Below, in pieces: positions 1 through 7,820 of a stretch of 21,377 nt of DNA. The first letter of the stretch is position 1. Each line of letters starts with the position of its first letter. The translations under genes and the position numbers were made by a program. Origin of the DNA: CBFHSD01 sp965658375 (GTDB lineage: Bacteria; Bacteroidota; Bacteroidia; Flavobacteriales_G; Salibacteraceae); assembly GCA_965658375.1 (NCBI GenBank), contig CBFHSD010000041.1, positions 1 to 21,377 of the forward strand, written 5' to 3'. Below the pieces are notes generated by a model. That model was not told the DNA's origin and did no database searches. It saw nothing but the letters and a program-made list of their open reading frames with translations.

Positions 1-587
1 AACGTCAAGTTACCATTGGTGATGAAACTCACAAGCTGCCCAATCCATTTATGGTGCTAGCAACTCAAAATCCTGTTGAGCAAGAAGGCACTTACCCCTT
101 ACCAGAAGCGCAGGTAGACCGTTTCTTGCTTAAGGTAGTTTTAGATTACCCAAAACCGGAAGAGGAAAAGAAAATCATTCGAATGAATGTAAGTGCGCAA
201 GAATTTCCAAAACCAAATGCCGTAGTCTCTCCAGATAGCATTGTTAAAGCAAGGCAATTGGTGCGCCAAGTGTATATGGATGAAAAGATTGAGCAATACA
301 TTGTTGACATTGTTTTTAGCACAAGAAAACCAGAAGAATACAGATTAAGTGAACTCAAACCACTTATTCAATTTGGCGCATCTCCAAGAGCATCAATTAG
401 TTTGGCATTGGCTGCAAAATCATTTGCTTTTATCAAACGTAGAGGCTACGTTATTCCTGAAGACATTAGAGCTGTAGCATCTGATGTTTTGCGCCACCGC
501 ATTGGATTGAGCTATGAAGCAGAGGCTGAAAACATTAGCACACAAGACATCATCACCAAAGTATTGAATACTGTAGAAGTACCTTAG
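1..587 (+). CDS. MoxR-family AAA+ ATPase, 3' part
   Basis: This is the C-terminal 194 codons of a MoxR-type AAA+ ATPase. The reading frame is open from base 3, so the gene begins before the window, and the ATG at 51 is internal. Visible family signatures are the sensor I stretch ATQNP, followed by EGTYPLPEAQVDRF, which carries the arginine-finger region, and the sensor II motif GASPRASISLA in the C-terminal helical lid. Walker A and B lie upstream and cannot be seen. MoxR ATPases are thought to act as chaperone-like remodelers for proteins with von Willebrand A (VWA) domains. Here the gene stands one base before a DUF58 gene and heads a series that includes the VWA proteins BatA and BatB. It is cytoplasmic by family. 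The family call is firm; the substrate is inferred from the neighbours. Confidence 0.93.
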   Translation, partial: RQVTIGDETHKLPNPFMVLATQNPVEQEGTYPLPEAQVDRFLLKVVLDYPKPEEEKKIIRMNVSAQEFPKPNAVVSPDSIVKARQLVRQVYMDEKIEQYIVDIVFSTRKPEEYRLSELKPLIQFGASPRASISLALAAKSFAFIKRRGYVIPEDIRAVASDVLRHRIGLSYEAEAENISTQDIITKVLNTVEVP

Positions 588-588
588 A

Positions 589-1464
589 GTGGAAACGGTA
601 GACATACTAAAGCGCGTTCGCAAAATAGAAATCAAGACGAAAGGCCTGAGCAATCAGATTTTTTCAGGTGAATACCATGCTGCTTTTAAAGGAAGGGGAA
701 TGGCTTTTTCTGAGGTGCGTGAGTACCAAATGGGAGATGAAATAAGGGATATTGATTGGAATGTTACCGCTCGCCTCAACGCTCCCTACGTAAAGGTATT
801 CGAAGAGGAAAGAGAGCTTTCTGTCATGTTCTTGGTAGATTTAAGCGCCTCTTCTCACTTTGGAACACAACAGGCATTAAAAAGACATGTCATGACAGAG
901 TTGATGGCGGTACTTGCTTTTTCTGCAGCCCAGAACAACGACAAAACCGGAGCCATTTTCTTTTCAGATCAAATCGAAAAATTCATCCCTCCCAAAAAAG
1001 GTAGAAGTCATATCTTAAGAATTATAAGAGAGATGATTGATTTTAAACCCGAGCATCACAAAACAGATATTGGGCATGCTTTAGAATACCTTTCTCGAGT
1101 GATTAAGAAAAGAAGTATTGCTTTTCTATTGAGCGACTTTAAAAGCGAACCATTTGAAAAACCATTGAAGATTGTAGCACGTAAACATGATGTAATTGCA
1201 TTAAATGTTGAAGACCCAGCAGAAGCAGCATTGCCAGATGTAGGTTTTGCCCCCCTGCTTGATCAAGAAACCGGTGAAGTCATTTGGACGGATACTTCGA
1301 GTAAAAAAGTGCGCCAGAATTATCTTGAAAAAGAACAAGAGAGAAAAACAGCATTGAGCAAATTGTTCATGCTTTCTGGCACTGACCACACCACCATATC
1401 CACAACATCAGATTATGTAAAACCATTGATGAACCTTTTTAAGCAGAGAGAATTTAAAAAATGA
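589..1464 (+). CDS. DUF58 domain protein (VWA-like), MoxR partner
   Basis: A 291-residue soluble protein of the DUF58 family. The start is a GTG placed one base after the MoxR stop, read as Met-Glu-Thr-Val. No ATG lies near the family's usual N-terminus, and the sequence after the GTG (ILKRVRKIEIKTKGL) matches how these proteins normally begin. The DUF58 hallmark follows at about residues 36-62 (GRGMAFSEVREYQMGDEIRD, then IDWNVTAR). A degenerate VWA fold begins at VDLSASS (about 83-89), a DxSxS metal-site motif. There is no signal peptide or membrane segment, so it should work in the cytoplasm. DUF58 genes sit beside moxR in many bacteria, and the pair probably acts together on the membrane proteins encoded downstream. 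The last four bases overlap the next gene (ATGA). Confidence 0.9.
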   Translation: METVDILKRVRKIEIKTKGLSNQIFSGEYHAAFKGRGMAFSEVREYQMGDEIRDIDWNVTARLNAPYVKVFEEERELSVMFLVDLSASSHFGTQQALKRHVMTELMAVLAFSAAQNNDKTGAIFFSDQIEKFIPPKKGRSHILRIIREMIDFKPEHHKTDIGHALEYLSRVIKKRSIAFLLSDFKSEPFEKPLKIVARKHDVIALNVEDPAEAALPDVGFAPLLDQETGEVIWTDTSSKKVRQNYLEKEQERKTALSKLFMLSGTDHTTISTTSDYVKPLMNLFKQREFKK

Positions 1465-2378
1465 TGAAGGGCTTGTTACATGCACTTTTCGTTTGTTTCC
1501 TTTTTGTTCAGAGTTCATTTGGACAGGAGGATTCAAAATTAGCTACCTTTTTGAGTGACGATCAGATGTTGATTGGAGAACAAGCTTCTCTATCTATTAA
1601 AGTACCTCTTCAAGGTCTTGTTCAATTACCGGTATTTTCAGATACTCTTCCAGGAGGTATGGAAATAGTCGAGCGATACAAAGACACGATATCTGTTGAT
1701 GGAGGTACTTACTTAAGAGACTCATTGATTCTTACCTCGTTTGACACTGGTCTATTTGTGATTCCACCAATTGGCTATCTGTCCAATGACACACTTTATA
1801 CTCCTGCTTACATCATTGAAATAAACACGGTTAAAATAGATACCAATCAAGCTTTTAGAGATATCTATGAACCTGAAGATTTAGGATACTCTTTTGAAGA
1901 AATAGTCCAAATAGCAGGAAAATACCTCGCCTACTCATACATTACCATCGCATTGCTGGCTTTGATCGCTTTTGCTATTGGTAAAGACAAAAACATTCCT
2001 ATTGAGAAAAAAGTAATAGACCGCACACCTCCTCATGTAGAGGCAATCAGAGCTCTACAAGAATTAAAACATGAAGAACTTTGGCAAAGTGGAAAATACA
2101 AGGAGTACCATTTTCAGCTCAGTGAAATACTACGAACCTATATAGAATTCAGATATCGAATGCCGGCAATGGAGAGCACATCAGATGAAGTGCTTGAAAT
2201 GCTTAAACAATGCCAGCTAAATCATGATTTAATCAATGATTTGAGAAAAATGCTTAGCGTGAACGACATGGCAAAATTTGCAAAAGCGGAACCTATCGCT
2301 CAACAAAATGAAGCAGCTTTTGACACGGTTCTTCGATTTGTTGAAGTAAGTAAACCAAAAGATCAAGCAGATGATTGA
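1461..2378 (+). CDS. Bat-operon membrane protein, BatD/DUF4381-like
   Basis: A 305-residue protein with an N-terminal signal peptide (about 1-21, ending SSFG-QED), a periplasmic beta-rich domain of about 130 residues, one membrane segment (about 155-173, rich in A, L and I) and a cytoplasmic helical domain (about 195-300). The layout is that of a short BatD: outer beta domain, one crossing, inner helical domain. It also resembles DUF4381-type proteins found in MoxR/VWA clusters. Two ATGs lie back to back at 1461 and 1464; either could start it. The first overlaps the DUF58 stop by four bases. The gene overlaps batA by eight bases at its other end. No catalytic motif is visible. A structural or adaptor role in the Bat complex is inferred from position and topology only. 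Confidence 0.75.
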   Translation: MMKGLLHALFVCFLFVQSSFGQEDSKLATFLSDDQMLIGEQASLSIKVPLQGLVQLPVFSDTLPGGMEIVERYKDTISVDGGTYLRDSLILTSFDTGLFVIPPIGYLSNDTLYTPAYIIEINTVKIDTNQAFRDIYEPEDLGYSFEEIVQIAGKYLAYSYITIALLALIAFAIGKDKNIPIEKKVIDRTPPHVEAIRALQELKHEELWQSGKYKEYHFQLSEILRTYIEFRYRMPAMESTSDEVLEMLKQCQLNHDLINDLRKMLSVNDMAKFAKAEPIAQQNEAAFDTVLRFVEVSKPKDQADD

Positions 2379-3372
2379 TTGGCTTCCATATGATTTCGCA
2401 GATCCTCAGTGGTTTTGGCTGTTGGTGTTGGTGCCGCTTTTCGTGGTGCTTTACATGTCTAAATCGTTGAAAATTCGCGCCAATATATTTTACGGTTCGC
2501 CCGCTATTTTGAGCCATTCTAAAAGCTGGAAACACTACCTCAAAAATGCTTTATTTGGCCTTAACATGGCTGCCTATATCATGATTATTATCGCCTTGGC
2601 CAGACCTCAGTCTAACTTGAGTTGGCAGAACATCTCTAACGATGGTATAGACATTATGCTCGCCATGGATATTTCTGGTTCTATGCTGGCCATGGACTTT
2701 AAACCAGATCGCTTAGAAGCAGGAAAGAAAATTGCAGAATCTTTTATTCAAGCTAGAACTACAGACCGCATAGGCTTGGTTGTTTATGCAGGTAAAAGCT
2801 TTACCCAATGCCCACTCACAACAGACCATGCTGTTCTTAAGAATCTAATGAGCGAAATAAAGCATGGAATGATTCCAGATGGCACCGCTATAGGAAATGG
2901 GCTAGCAACAGCTGTAGATCGCTTGAGAGATAGCGAAGCAAAAAGCAAAGTGATTGTATTGCTTACTGATGGTACAAACAATAAGGGAAATATTCCACCA
3001 CTTACTGCTGCAGAAATTGCCAAAACTTTTGGTGTGCGTGTATATACTATTGGATTAGGAACAAATGGAAAAGCACCATTCCCCTTCCAATTGGCAGATG
3101 GTCGGGTTTACGTAGAAAACATTGAAGTAAAAATTGATGAGAAAACCCTTAGAGATATTGCCGAGTTAACCGGAGGTAACTACTACCGCGCAACAAAAAA
3201 CGAAGATTTAGAAGCTATCTATGCAGAGATAGACCAGTTAGAAAAGTCTAAAATTCAAGTTACAGAATACCAAGACAAAAACGAAGAATTCGAACCGTTT
3301 ATACTTATTGCCGTGGTCTTGTTAACTGCAACGTACATTTTAGATAAAACCCTATTAAAATCAATTGTTTAA
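2371..3372 (+). CDS. batA: BatA, membrane-anchored VWA protein
   Basis: A 333-residue protein with two N-terminal membrane segments (about 13-30 and 60-77), a von Willebrand A domain (about 93-290) and a final membrane segment (about 310-328). This is the usual BatA/BatB layout. The metal-ion-dependent adhesion site is complete: DISGS at 100-104, T172 in the PDGTAIG loop, and D200 in LLTDGTNNKG. VWA domains bind partners through a Mg2+ ion. In the Bat (Bacteroides aerotolerance) system these proteins are linked to envelope stress and oxygen tolerance, although the biochemistry is not settled. It starts eight bases inside the previous gene and its TAA shares one base with the batB ATG (TAATG). 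BatA rather than BatB is chosen because it comes first of the paired VWA genes and is followed by a second VWA gene and batC-like TPR gene. Confidence 0.92.
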   Translation: MIDWLPYDFADPQWFWLLVLVPLFVVLYMSKSLKIRANIFYGSPAILSHSKSWKHYLKNALFGLNMAAYIMIIIALARPQSNLSWQNISNDGIDIMLAMDISGSMLAMDFKPDRLEAGKKIAESFIQARTTDRIGLVVYAGKSFTQCPLTTDHAVLKNLMSEIKHGMIPDGTAIGNGLATAVDRLRDSEAKSKVIVLLTDGTNNKGNIPPLTAAEIAKTFGVRVYTIGLGTNGKAPFPFQLADGRVYVENIEVKIDEKTLRDIAELTGGNYYRATKNEDLEAIYAEIDQLEKSKIQVTEYQDKNEEFEPFILIAVVLLTATYILDKTLLKSIV

Positions 3373-4415
3373 TGGATTCGTACCGTTTTGAACATATCGA
3401 TTATTTGTGGGGCCTATCAATCGTTCCTTTGCTTTGGCTCATAAGTTTAATTTATTGGACTTGGCGCAACAAACGATTAAAGGAATTTGTAGGTAAGCCT
3501 TTACTTACTAGCATCATACCCGACATCAGCAATAGAAAGTTTTGGATTAAACTATTGCTTTACTCAATGGGAATCATCTCATTGGTTATTGCCTTGGCTA
3601 ACCCTCAACTTGGTTCGCGTTTGGAGGAGGTAGAAAGAAAAGGGGTAGATATCATGATATGTTTAGACATTTCTAACTCCATGCTTGCAGAAGACCTTAC
3701 TCCCAACCGCTTAGAAAGATCGAAGCGTGCCATTACAAAAATTTTGAAAAAACTCCATGGAGATCGCATTGGAATGGTTGTTTTTGCCGGAGATGCCTTT
3801 GTTCAATTACCTATTACTACAGACTACTCTGCTGCTAATCTTTTTGTAAAAAGCGTAAGCACAAAAAGCATTGAGAACCAAGGAACTGCTATTGGCGATG
3901 CCATTGAATTGGCTATCAAATCATTTAACCAACACAGAGAAACAGGTAAAGTAATTATTGTTCTTAGTGATGGTGAAGACCATGAAGGTTCTGCATTTAG
4001 TACTGCTGCGCACGCTGAAAGCTTAGGGATCAAGGTGCATACAATCGGAATTGGTTCACCTAAAGGTTCGCCCATACCCATTTACCGTAATGGAAAACAA
4101 GTTGGTTTTAGAAAAGACAAGACAGGCAGCACCATTGTAACAAAAATTAACGAAGAAATGCTTTTAAGTATAGCAGAAGCGGGCGGAGGAAAGTACATTA
4201 GGGCCACCAATGCAGATGCCGGTTTGGAGGAGCTGATTGAAGACATGAACGAAATGGAACAAGGAGCTATAGACACCAAGATATTTGCAGATTATGAAGA
4301 TCGTTTTCAGTCATTTTTGGCTATCGGTCTCTTGTTTTTCATCCTTGAAGGCATACTGGCAACGCGAAAATCGCATTGGCTAAGAAGAAATAAATTGTTT
4401 GGTACAGAAGAATAG
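3372..4415 (+). CDS. batB: BatB, membrane-anchored VWA protein
   Basis: A 347-residue paralogue of the preceding protein with the same plan: two N-terminal membrane segments (about 11-30 and 58-76), a VWA domain (about 91-290) and a C-terminal membrane segment (about 315-332). The metal site reads DISNS at 99-103, T172 in NQGTAIGD, and D200 in VLSDGEDHEG, so it is intact, with Asn in place of the Gly found in BatA. The matching spacing of all three metal-site elements indicates an old tandem duplication. Translation is likely coupled to batA through the TAATG overlap. A two-base gap separates it from batC. A BatA-BatB heteromeric membrane assembly is plausible but is inference. Confidence 0.92.
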   Translation: MDSYRFEHIDYLWGLSIVPLLWLISLIYWTWRNKRLKEFVGKPLLTSIIPDISNRKFWIKLLLYSMGIISLVIALANPQLGSRLEEVERKGVDIMICLDISNSMLAEDLTPNRLERSKRAITKILKKLHGDRIGMVVFAGDAFVQLPITTDYSAANLFVKSVSTKSIENQGTAIGDAIELAIKSFNQHRETGKVIIVLSDGEDHEGSAFSTAAHAESLGIKVHTIGIGSPKGSPIPIYRNGKQVGFRKDKTGSTIVTKINEEMLLSIAEAGGGKYIRATNADAGLEELIEDMNEMEQGAIDTKIFADYEDRFQSFLAIGLLFFILEGILATRKSHWLRRNKLFGTEE

Positions 4416-4417
4416 CA

Positions 4418-5161
4418 ATGCATATGAGGCTATCCATACTTTCTTTATTACTGACTACATCTGTTGCTTGGGCTCAAAACCCAAATCGTGAACTCGTTCG
4501 GGAAGGCAATGCCCTATACTCTAGTGGCAACTACGCAAAAGCAGAACAGCTGTATAAACGGGCGTATGAGGCCGAACCCGAATTGGAAGAAGCCGACTTT
4601 TACAAAGGCGATGCGCTCTACAAGCAAGGAGACTTAGAAGGTGCCCAAGAGGTTTTTGAACAAACTGCTAGAAATGCGGATAATACGAGTATAAAACAGA
4701 AGGCATTCTACAACCTTGGAAATACACATCTAAAAAGAGAGAAGTTTAATGAAGCAATGGAAGCCTACAAAGAGGCTTTAAAACTGAATCCCTCTGATGA
4801 AAATGCACGCACCAACTATGAATATGCACGTCAAAAGCTGATTCAACAGCAACAAGAGCCGCAAGAAAATCAAGATAAAAACAAAGAACAAGAACAGCAG
4901 CAGAATCAAGATCAAAGCCAAAACCAAGACAACACAGAGAAAGAAGAAGACAAAGACCAGAAAGGTGAAAATTCTCAAGATGAGAATAAAGATGAAAATG
5001 AGCAGCCTCAACAACCAGAAGGAAAACCATCTGAGAACATGTCTAAAAAAGATGCTGAAAGACTTTTAGAGGCTTTAAAAAACGAAGAGCAAAAAACTCA
5101 AGAGAATTTACAAAAGAAAAAAGCCAAAGGTTCATCAGACAAAAAAGAAAAAGACTGGTAA
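4418..5161 (+). CDS. batC: BatC, periplasmic TPR protein
   Basis: A 247-residue protein with a signal peptide (about 1-19, ending AWAQ), tetratricopeptide repeats at about 26-140 (pattern NALYSSGNYAKAEQLYKRAY, repeated with variation), a strongly low-complexity linker at about 143-205 made nearly all of Q, E, K, D and N, and a basic helical tail (about 207-247) beginning MSKKDAERLLEAL. The tail is the part that BatC proteins usually share. A second ATG at 4424 would also leave an intact signal peptide; 4418 is kept because it is closest to the batB stop. TPRs bind other proteins, so this is probably a scaffold for BatA, BatB and BatD. The TAA shares a base with the batD ATG. Confidence 0.88.
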   Translation: MHMRLSILSLLLTTSVAWAQNPNRELVREGNALYSSGNYAKAEQLYKRAYEAEPELEEADFYKGDALYKQGDLEGAQEVFEQTARNADNTSIKQKAFYNLGNTHLKREKFNEAMEAYKEALKLNPSDENARTNYEYARQKLIQQQQEPQENQDKNKEQEQQQNQDQSQNQDNTEKEEDKDQKGENSQDENKDENEQPQQPEGKPSENMSKKDAERLLEALKNEEQKTQENLQKKKAKGSSDKKEKDW

Positions 5162-6939
5162 TGAAGCAATTGCTCATCATATTGATTTCTTTTATGCATG
5201 TTGCTTTTGCGGCAAACATCACCTTTACCGCCAAGGTAAACAAGAATAAGGTGGCCACAAATGAGACATTTAAAATTGTTTTTGAAGTCAATCAAAGTGG
5301 CAGCAATTTTACTCCGCCTAAAAATCTCTTTAACGATTTTAAACTCTATCAAGGTCCCATAAGGCAGCAATCTATGCGGTTAATTAACAACTCCATGACG
5401 CAGTCTTACTCCTACACATACATACTTATTCCTACTAAAGAAGGTAAATTCAATATTGGAGAAGCATCAATAAACATTGATGGCAAAACCTACACCTCCA
5501 ATACCGTAGATATTACAGTGGGTAAAAGCACACAACCCCAACAAAACCAGGATAAAAAACAAGAGAAGAATACGAGCCAAGATTTGAGCGACAAAATATT
5601 TCTCACTATAGAGCCTTCCAAAACCAAAGTATACCAGGGCGAGCAAGTATTTCTGCAATTCAAATTATACAACAAAACCAACCTTGTAAACATTCAAGAA
5701 GAGCTGGTTCCCAATTTGGCTGGTTTTACTGTTTCTGATATCGAAATGCCAAAAGGTGCTGAATATGCACGAGAAAAAGTAAATGGAAGCACTTACGAGG
5801 TGTTCACCATTAAAAAAAGCATCATTATTCCTCAAAGAAGCGGAAAGCTAAAGATTTCGCCTTTGGAGCTTGATGCTGTTGTGCAAGTGAAAGAAGGAAT
5901 GATTCAAACTTGGTTTGGTCCAAGACCGAATATGGTAAATAAAAAGGTGCATCTCAAAAGCAACAAAGTTACCATTGAGGCTTTGCCTCTGCCCTCTCCT
6001 GAACCCGAAAATTTTTCAGGGGCAGTGGGAAGTTTTGAGTTTAATTCAAGCATTGACAAAACAGAGTTGAACGCTGATGAAGCTTTTACACTCAATATAA
6101 AAATTAAGGGGACGGGAAACGCATCGCTGATTGAACCTAAACTTCCCATTTTCCAAGAATCTTTTGAGGTATATGATCCAAAAATCACTGCCAATAGCAG
6201 CAATAAAACAGGCATTCTTAAGGGCACAAAGTCATGGGAATACCTAGTTATTCCTAGAGTTGGAGGAGAATACTTCATTGAACCTGTTACGTTTGTCTAC
6301 TTTGAACCAAAAAGCAAATCTTATAAAACGCTTCAGTCCGAACCTCAAACTATTACCGTAAGCGGCAATTCAGAATCTTTGGGCGGTAAAGGAATTACAG
6401 GAAGTAATAGAACACAAGTGATCTCCGGAACTGATATCCGTTTCATTCACCTCAATCAATTAACGCTTTCTGAAGCGGGTTACTTCTTTTTCAGGTCCAC
6501 TTATTACTGGCTCATTATTGGAATGCTTGTTTTCATTTTATTGGTTGGGATTGTAGTGTTGAAAAAACAAAAAGCGCTACATGCAGATTCTGCAAAGCTC
6601 AAGCAAAAACAGGCAGGAAAGCAGGCAAATAAATACTTAAAAACAGCAGCAAAGCACCTTGATGAAAGCAATGTAGAAGCCTTTTATGAAGCTATTGAAA
6701 AAGGTATGCTCACTTACTTTGGTGACAAATTGAATATTCCAAAGGCACAGCTGAACGTGCAAAATATTTGCGAGATGCTCAACAAATCTTCTGCTGATGA
6801 AGCAACTACCAAAAAAGTGAAAGACATTTTTAATGCCGCCCAAATGGCTCGTTATGCGCCAAGTGCAGCAAAAGAACCATCAATACTCCTTAAGGATTCT
6901 GAATCAATAATCAAACAATTAGAGGAGGTCTTGAAATGA
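5161..6939 (+). CDS. batD: BatD, large envelope protein
   Basis: A 592-residue protein of the BatD (oxygen tolerance) family. It has a signal peptide (about 1-18, ending AFAAN), several beta-sandwich periplasmic domains (about 20-425, with a Q/K/N-rich hinge near 125-140), one membrane segment (about 448-467, LIIGMLVFILLVGIVVL) and a cytoplasmic helical tail (about 475-592). The tail contains AFYEAIEKGMLTYFGDKL and ARYAPS, which resemble the tail of the 305-residue protein encoded at 1461-2378 (its HFQLSEILRTYIEFRY and MAKFAK). That supports a shared fold. It has no catalytic motif. It is placed between the TPR genes batC and batE with overlaps of one and four bases, so a role as the periplasmic arm of the Bat complex is likely. 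Confidence 0.9.
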   Translation: MKQLLIILISFMHVAFAANITFTAKVNKNKVATNETFKIVFEVNQSGSNFTPPKNLFNDFKLYQGPIRQQSMRLINNSMTQSYSYTYILIPTKEGKFNIGEASINIDGKTYTSNTVDITVGKSTQPQQNQDKKQEKNTSQDLSDKIFLTIEPSKTKVYQGEQVFLQFKLYNKTNLVNIQEELVPNLAGFTVSDIEMPKGAEYAREKVNGSTYEVFTIKKSIIIPQRSGKLKISPLELDAVVQVKEGMIQTWFGPRPNMVNKKVHLKSNKVTIEALPLPSPEPENFSGAVGSFEFNSSIDKTELNADEAFTLNIKIKGTGNASLIEPKLPIFQESFEVYDPKITANSSNKTGILKGTKSWEYLVIPRVGGEYFIEPVTFVYFEPKSKSYKTLQSEPQTITVSGNSESLGGKGITGSNRTQVISGTDIRFIHLNQLTLSEAGYFFFRSTYYWLIIGMLVFILLVGIVVLKKQKALHADSAKLKQKQAGKQANKYLKTAAKHLDESNVEAFYEAIEKGMLTYFGDKLNIPKAQLNVQNICEMLNKSSADEATTKKVKDIFNAAQMARYAPSAAKEPSILLKDSESIIKQLEEVLK

Positions 6940-7700
6940 AGTCAATCATAGCGCTTTACATCGCTTTTCTCGGTTTAGGATTCAACGCTCTTTGTCAAGA
7001 GGACTATTATGAGAGCCTTTTTAGAAAAGGAAATGAATTCTACGCCAACGGACAAATCGACTCCGCGTTAAATTCTTACAATCAGGTCATAAATGCAAAC
7101 TTTGAATCAGGTGAATTGTATTACAATTTGGGCAATGCTTATTTCAAGAACAATGCGCTGCCTGAGGCGATCCTTTATTATGAAAAAGCACTGAAGCTCA
7201 ACCCTTCTAACAAAGATGTGGTTCACAACATTAAGGTAGCCAACCAACTGATTGTAGATGAATTAGATACTGTGCCTTCGCCCGTATTAGTGAAACTAAT
7301 CAGTTCCTTAAGTAACTTGTTCTCAGTCAATTTTTGGGCAATAGTCTCTCTTTTATTTTTACTCCTGAGTGTTTCGGGTATCATGGCATACTTCATTGCG
7401 CAAAAGGCAAGAAAAAAGATGAGCTATTTCATGGGGTTCATTGTAAGCTCTGTTCTTTTCGCTTTCACCTTCACCATGGCGAATGAGCAGTATAAAAAAC
7501 TCAGATACCCAAGCGCGGCAATTGTATTTGAAGAATCGGTGAACGGTTTTAGCGAACCTACCGAAAGTTCAAACAAACTCTTTGTAATTCATGCTGGCTT
7601 AAAAGTAAAAATAGGCGAGCAAGTGGGTGATTGGATTCAAATCACTTTACCTGATGGAAATGTCGGTTGGACACTAAGTCAGCATCTCGAAAAAATCTAG
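6936..7700 (+). CDS. batE: BatE, TPR and SH3-like membrane protein
   Basis: A 254-residue protein. It has a signal peptide (about 1-20, ending NALCQ), two or three TPR units (about 26-100; YYNLGNAYFKNNALPEAILY is a clear repeat), two membrane segments (about 132-155 and 161-181), and a C-terminal bacterial SH3-like domain (about 193-252, ending DWIQITLPDGNVGWTLSQH). SH3b domains often bind peptidoglycan or peptides. Both the TPR part and the SH3 part would lie on the periplasmic side. The ATG overlaps the batD stop (ATGA). It is the last gene of the operon; no clear terminator follows it before the ilvE promoter about 55 bases downstream. The Cys at position 20 lies at the end of the signal (ALC) and could make it a lipoprotein, which I cannot settle. 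Confidence 0.88.
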   Translation: MKSIIALYIAFLGLGFNALCQEDYYESLFRKGNEFYANGQIDSALNSYNQVINANFESGELYYNLGNAYFKNNALPEAILYYEKALKLNPSNKDVVHNIKVANQLIVDELDTVPSPVLVKLISSLSNLFSVNFWAIVSLLFLLLSVSGIMAYFIAQKARKKMSYFMGFIVSSVLFAFTFTMANEQYKKLRYPSAAIVFEESVNGFSEPTESSNKLFVIHAGLKVKIGEQVGDWIQITLPDGNVGWTLSQHLEKI

Positions 7701-7722
7701 GTTTTACTGGAGATACAGCAGT

Positions 7723-7737
7723 TATTCACAGTGAATA
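7723..7737. promoter_or_regulatory. Palindrome in front of ilvE, possible operator
   Basis: TATTCACAGTGAATA is a perfect inverted repeat (arms of seven, one central base). It ends 18 bases before the TATATTTG element, so it covers the place where the -33 box should lie. That is where a repressor or activator dimer would bind to control the downstream aminotransferase gene. It has no T-run, so it is not a terminator. The binding protein is unknown. Confidence 0.45.
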
Positions 7738-7755
7738 TTATAGGCTTTTAAATTG

Positions 7756-7763
7756 TATATTTG
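7756..7763 (+). promoter_or_regulatory. -7 promoter element of ilvE
   Basis: TATATTTG fits the Bacteroidota sigma-A consensus TAnnTTTG exactly and lies about 57 bases before the ilvE ATG. Transcription would begin near 7769, giving a leader of about 50 bases. The expected -33 TTTG box is not recognizable; that position is occupied by the palindrome at 7723-7737. Confidence 0.7.
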
Positions 7764-7820
7764 CACCGCCAAAAATCACCAAATTAACCGCCACTCGATA
7801 CGACTTAAGCAGTATATAGC

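Noticed and set aside
4746..5030. Long antisense frames opposite batC, one apparently hydrophobic
   Set aside because: They are the mirror of the Q/E/K/D/N-rich linker codons of BatC (complement gives runs of L, F and V), not a real membrane protein.
5904..6278. A 124-codon antisense frame inside batD
   Set aside because: It lies wholly within a well-supported gene and shows no start signal or recognizable domain.
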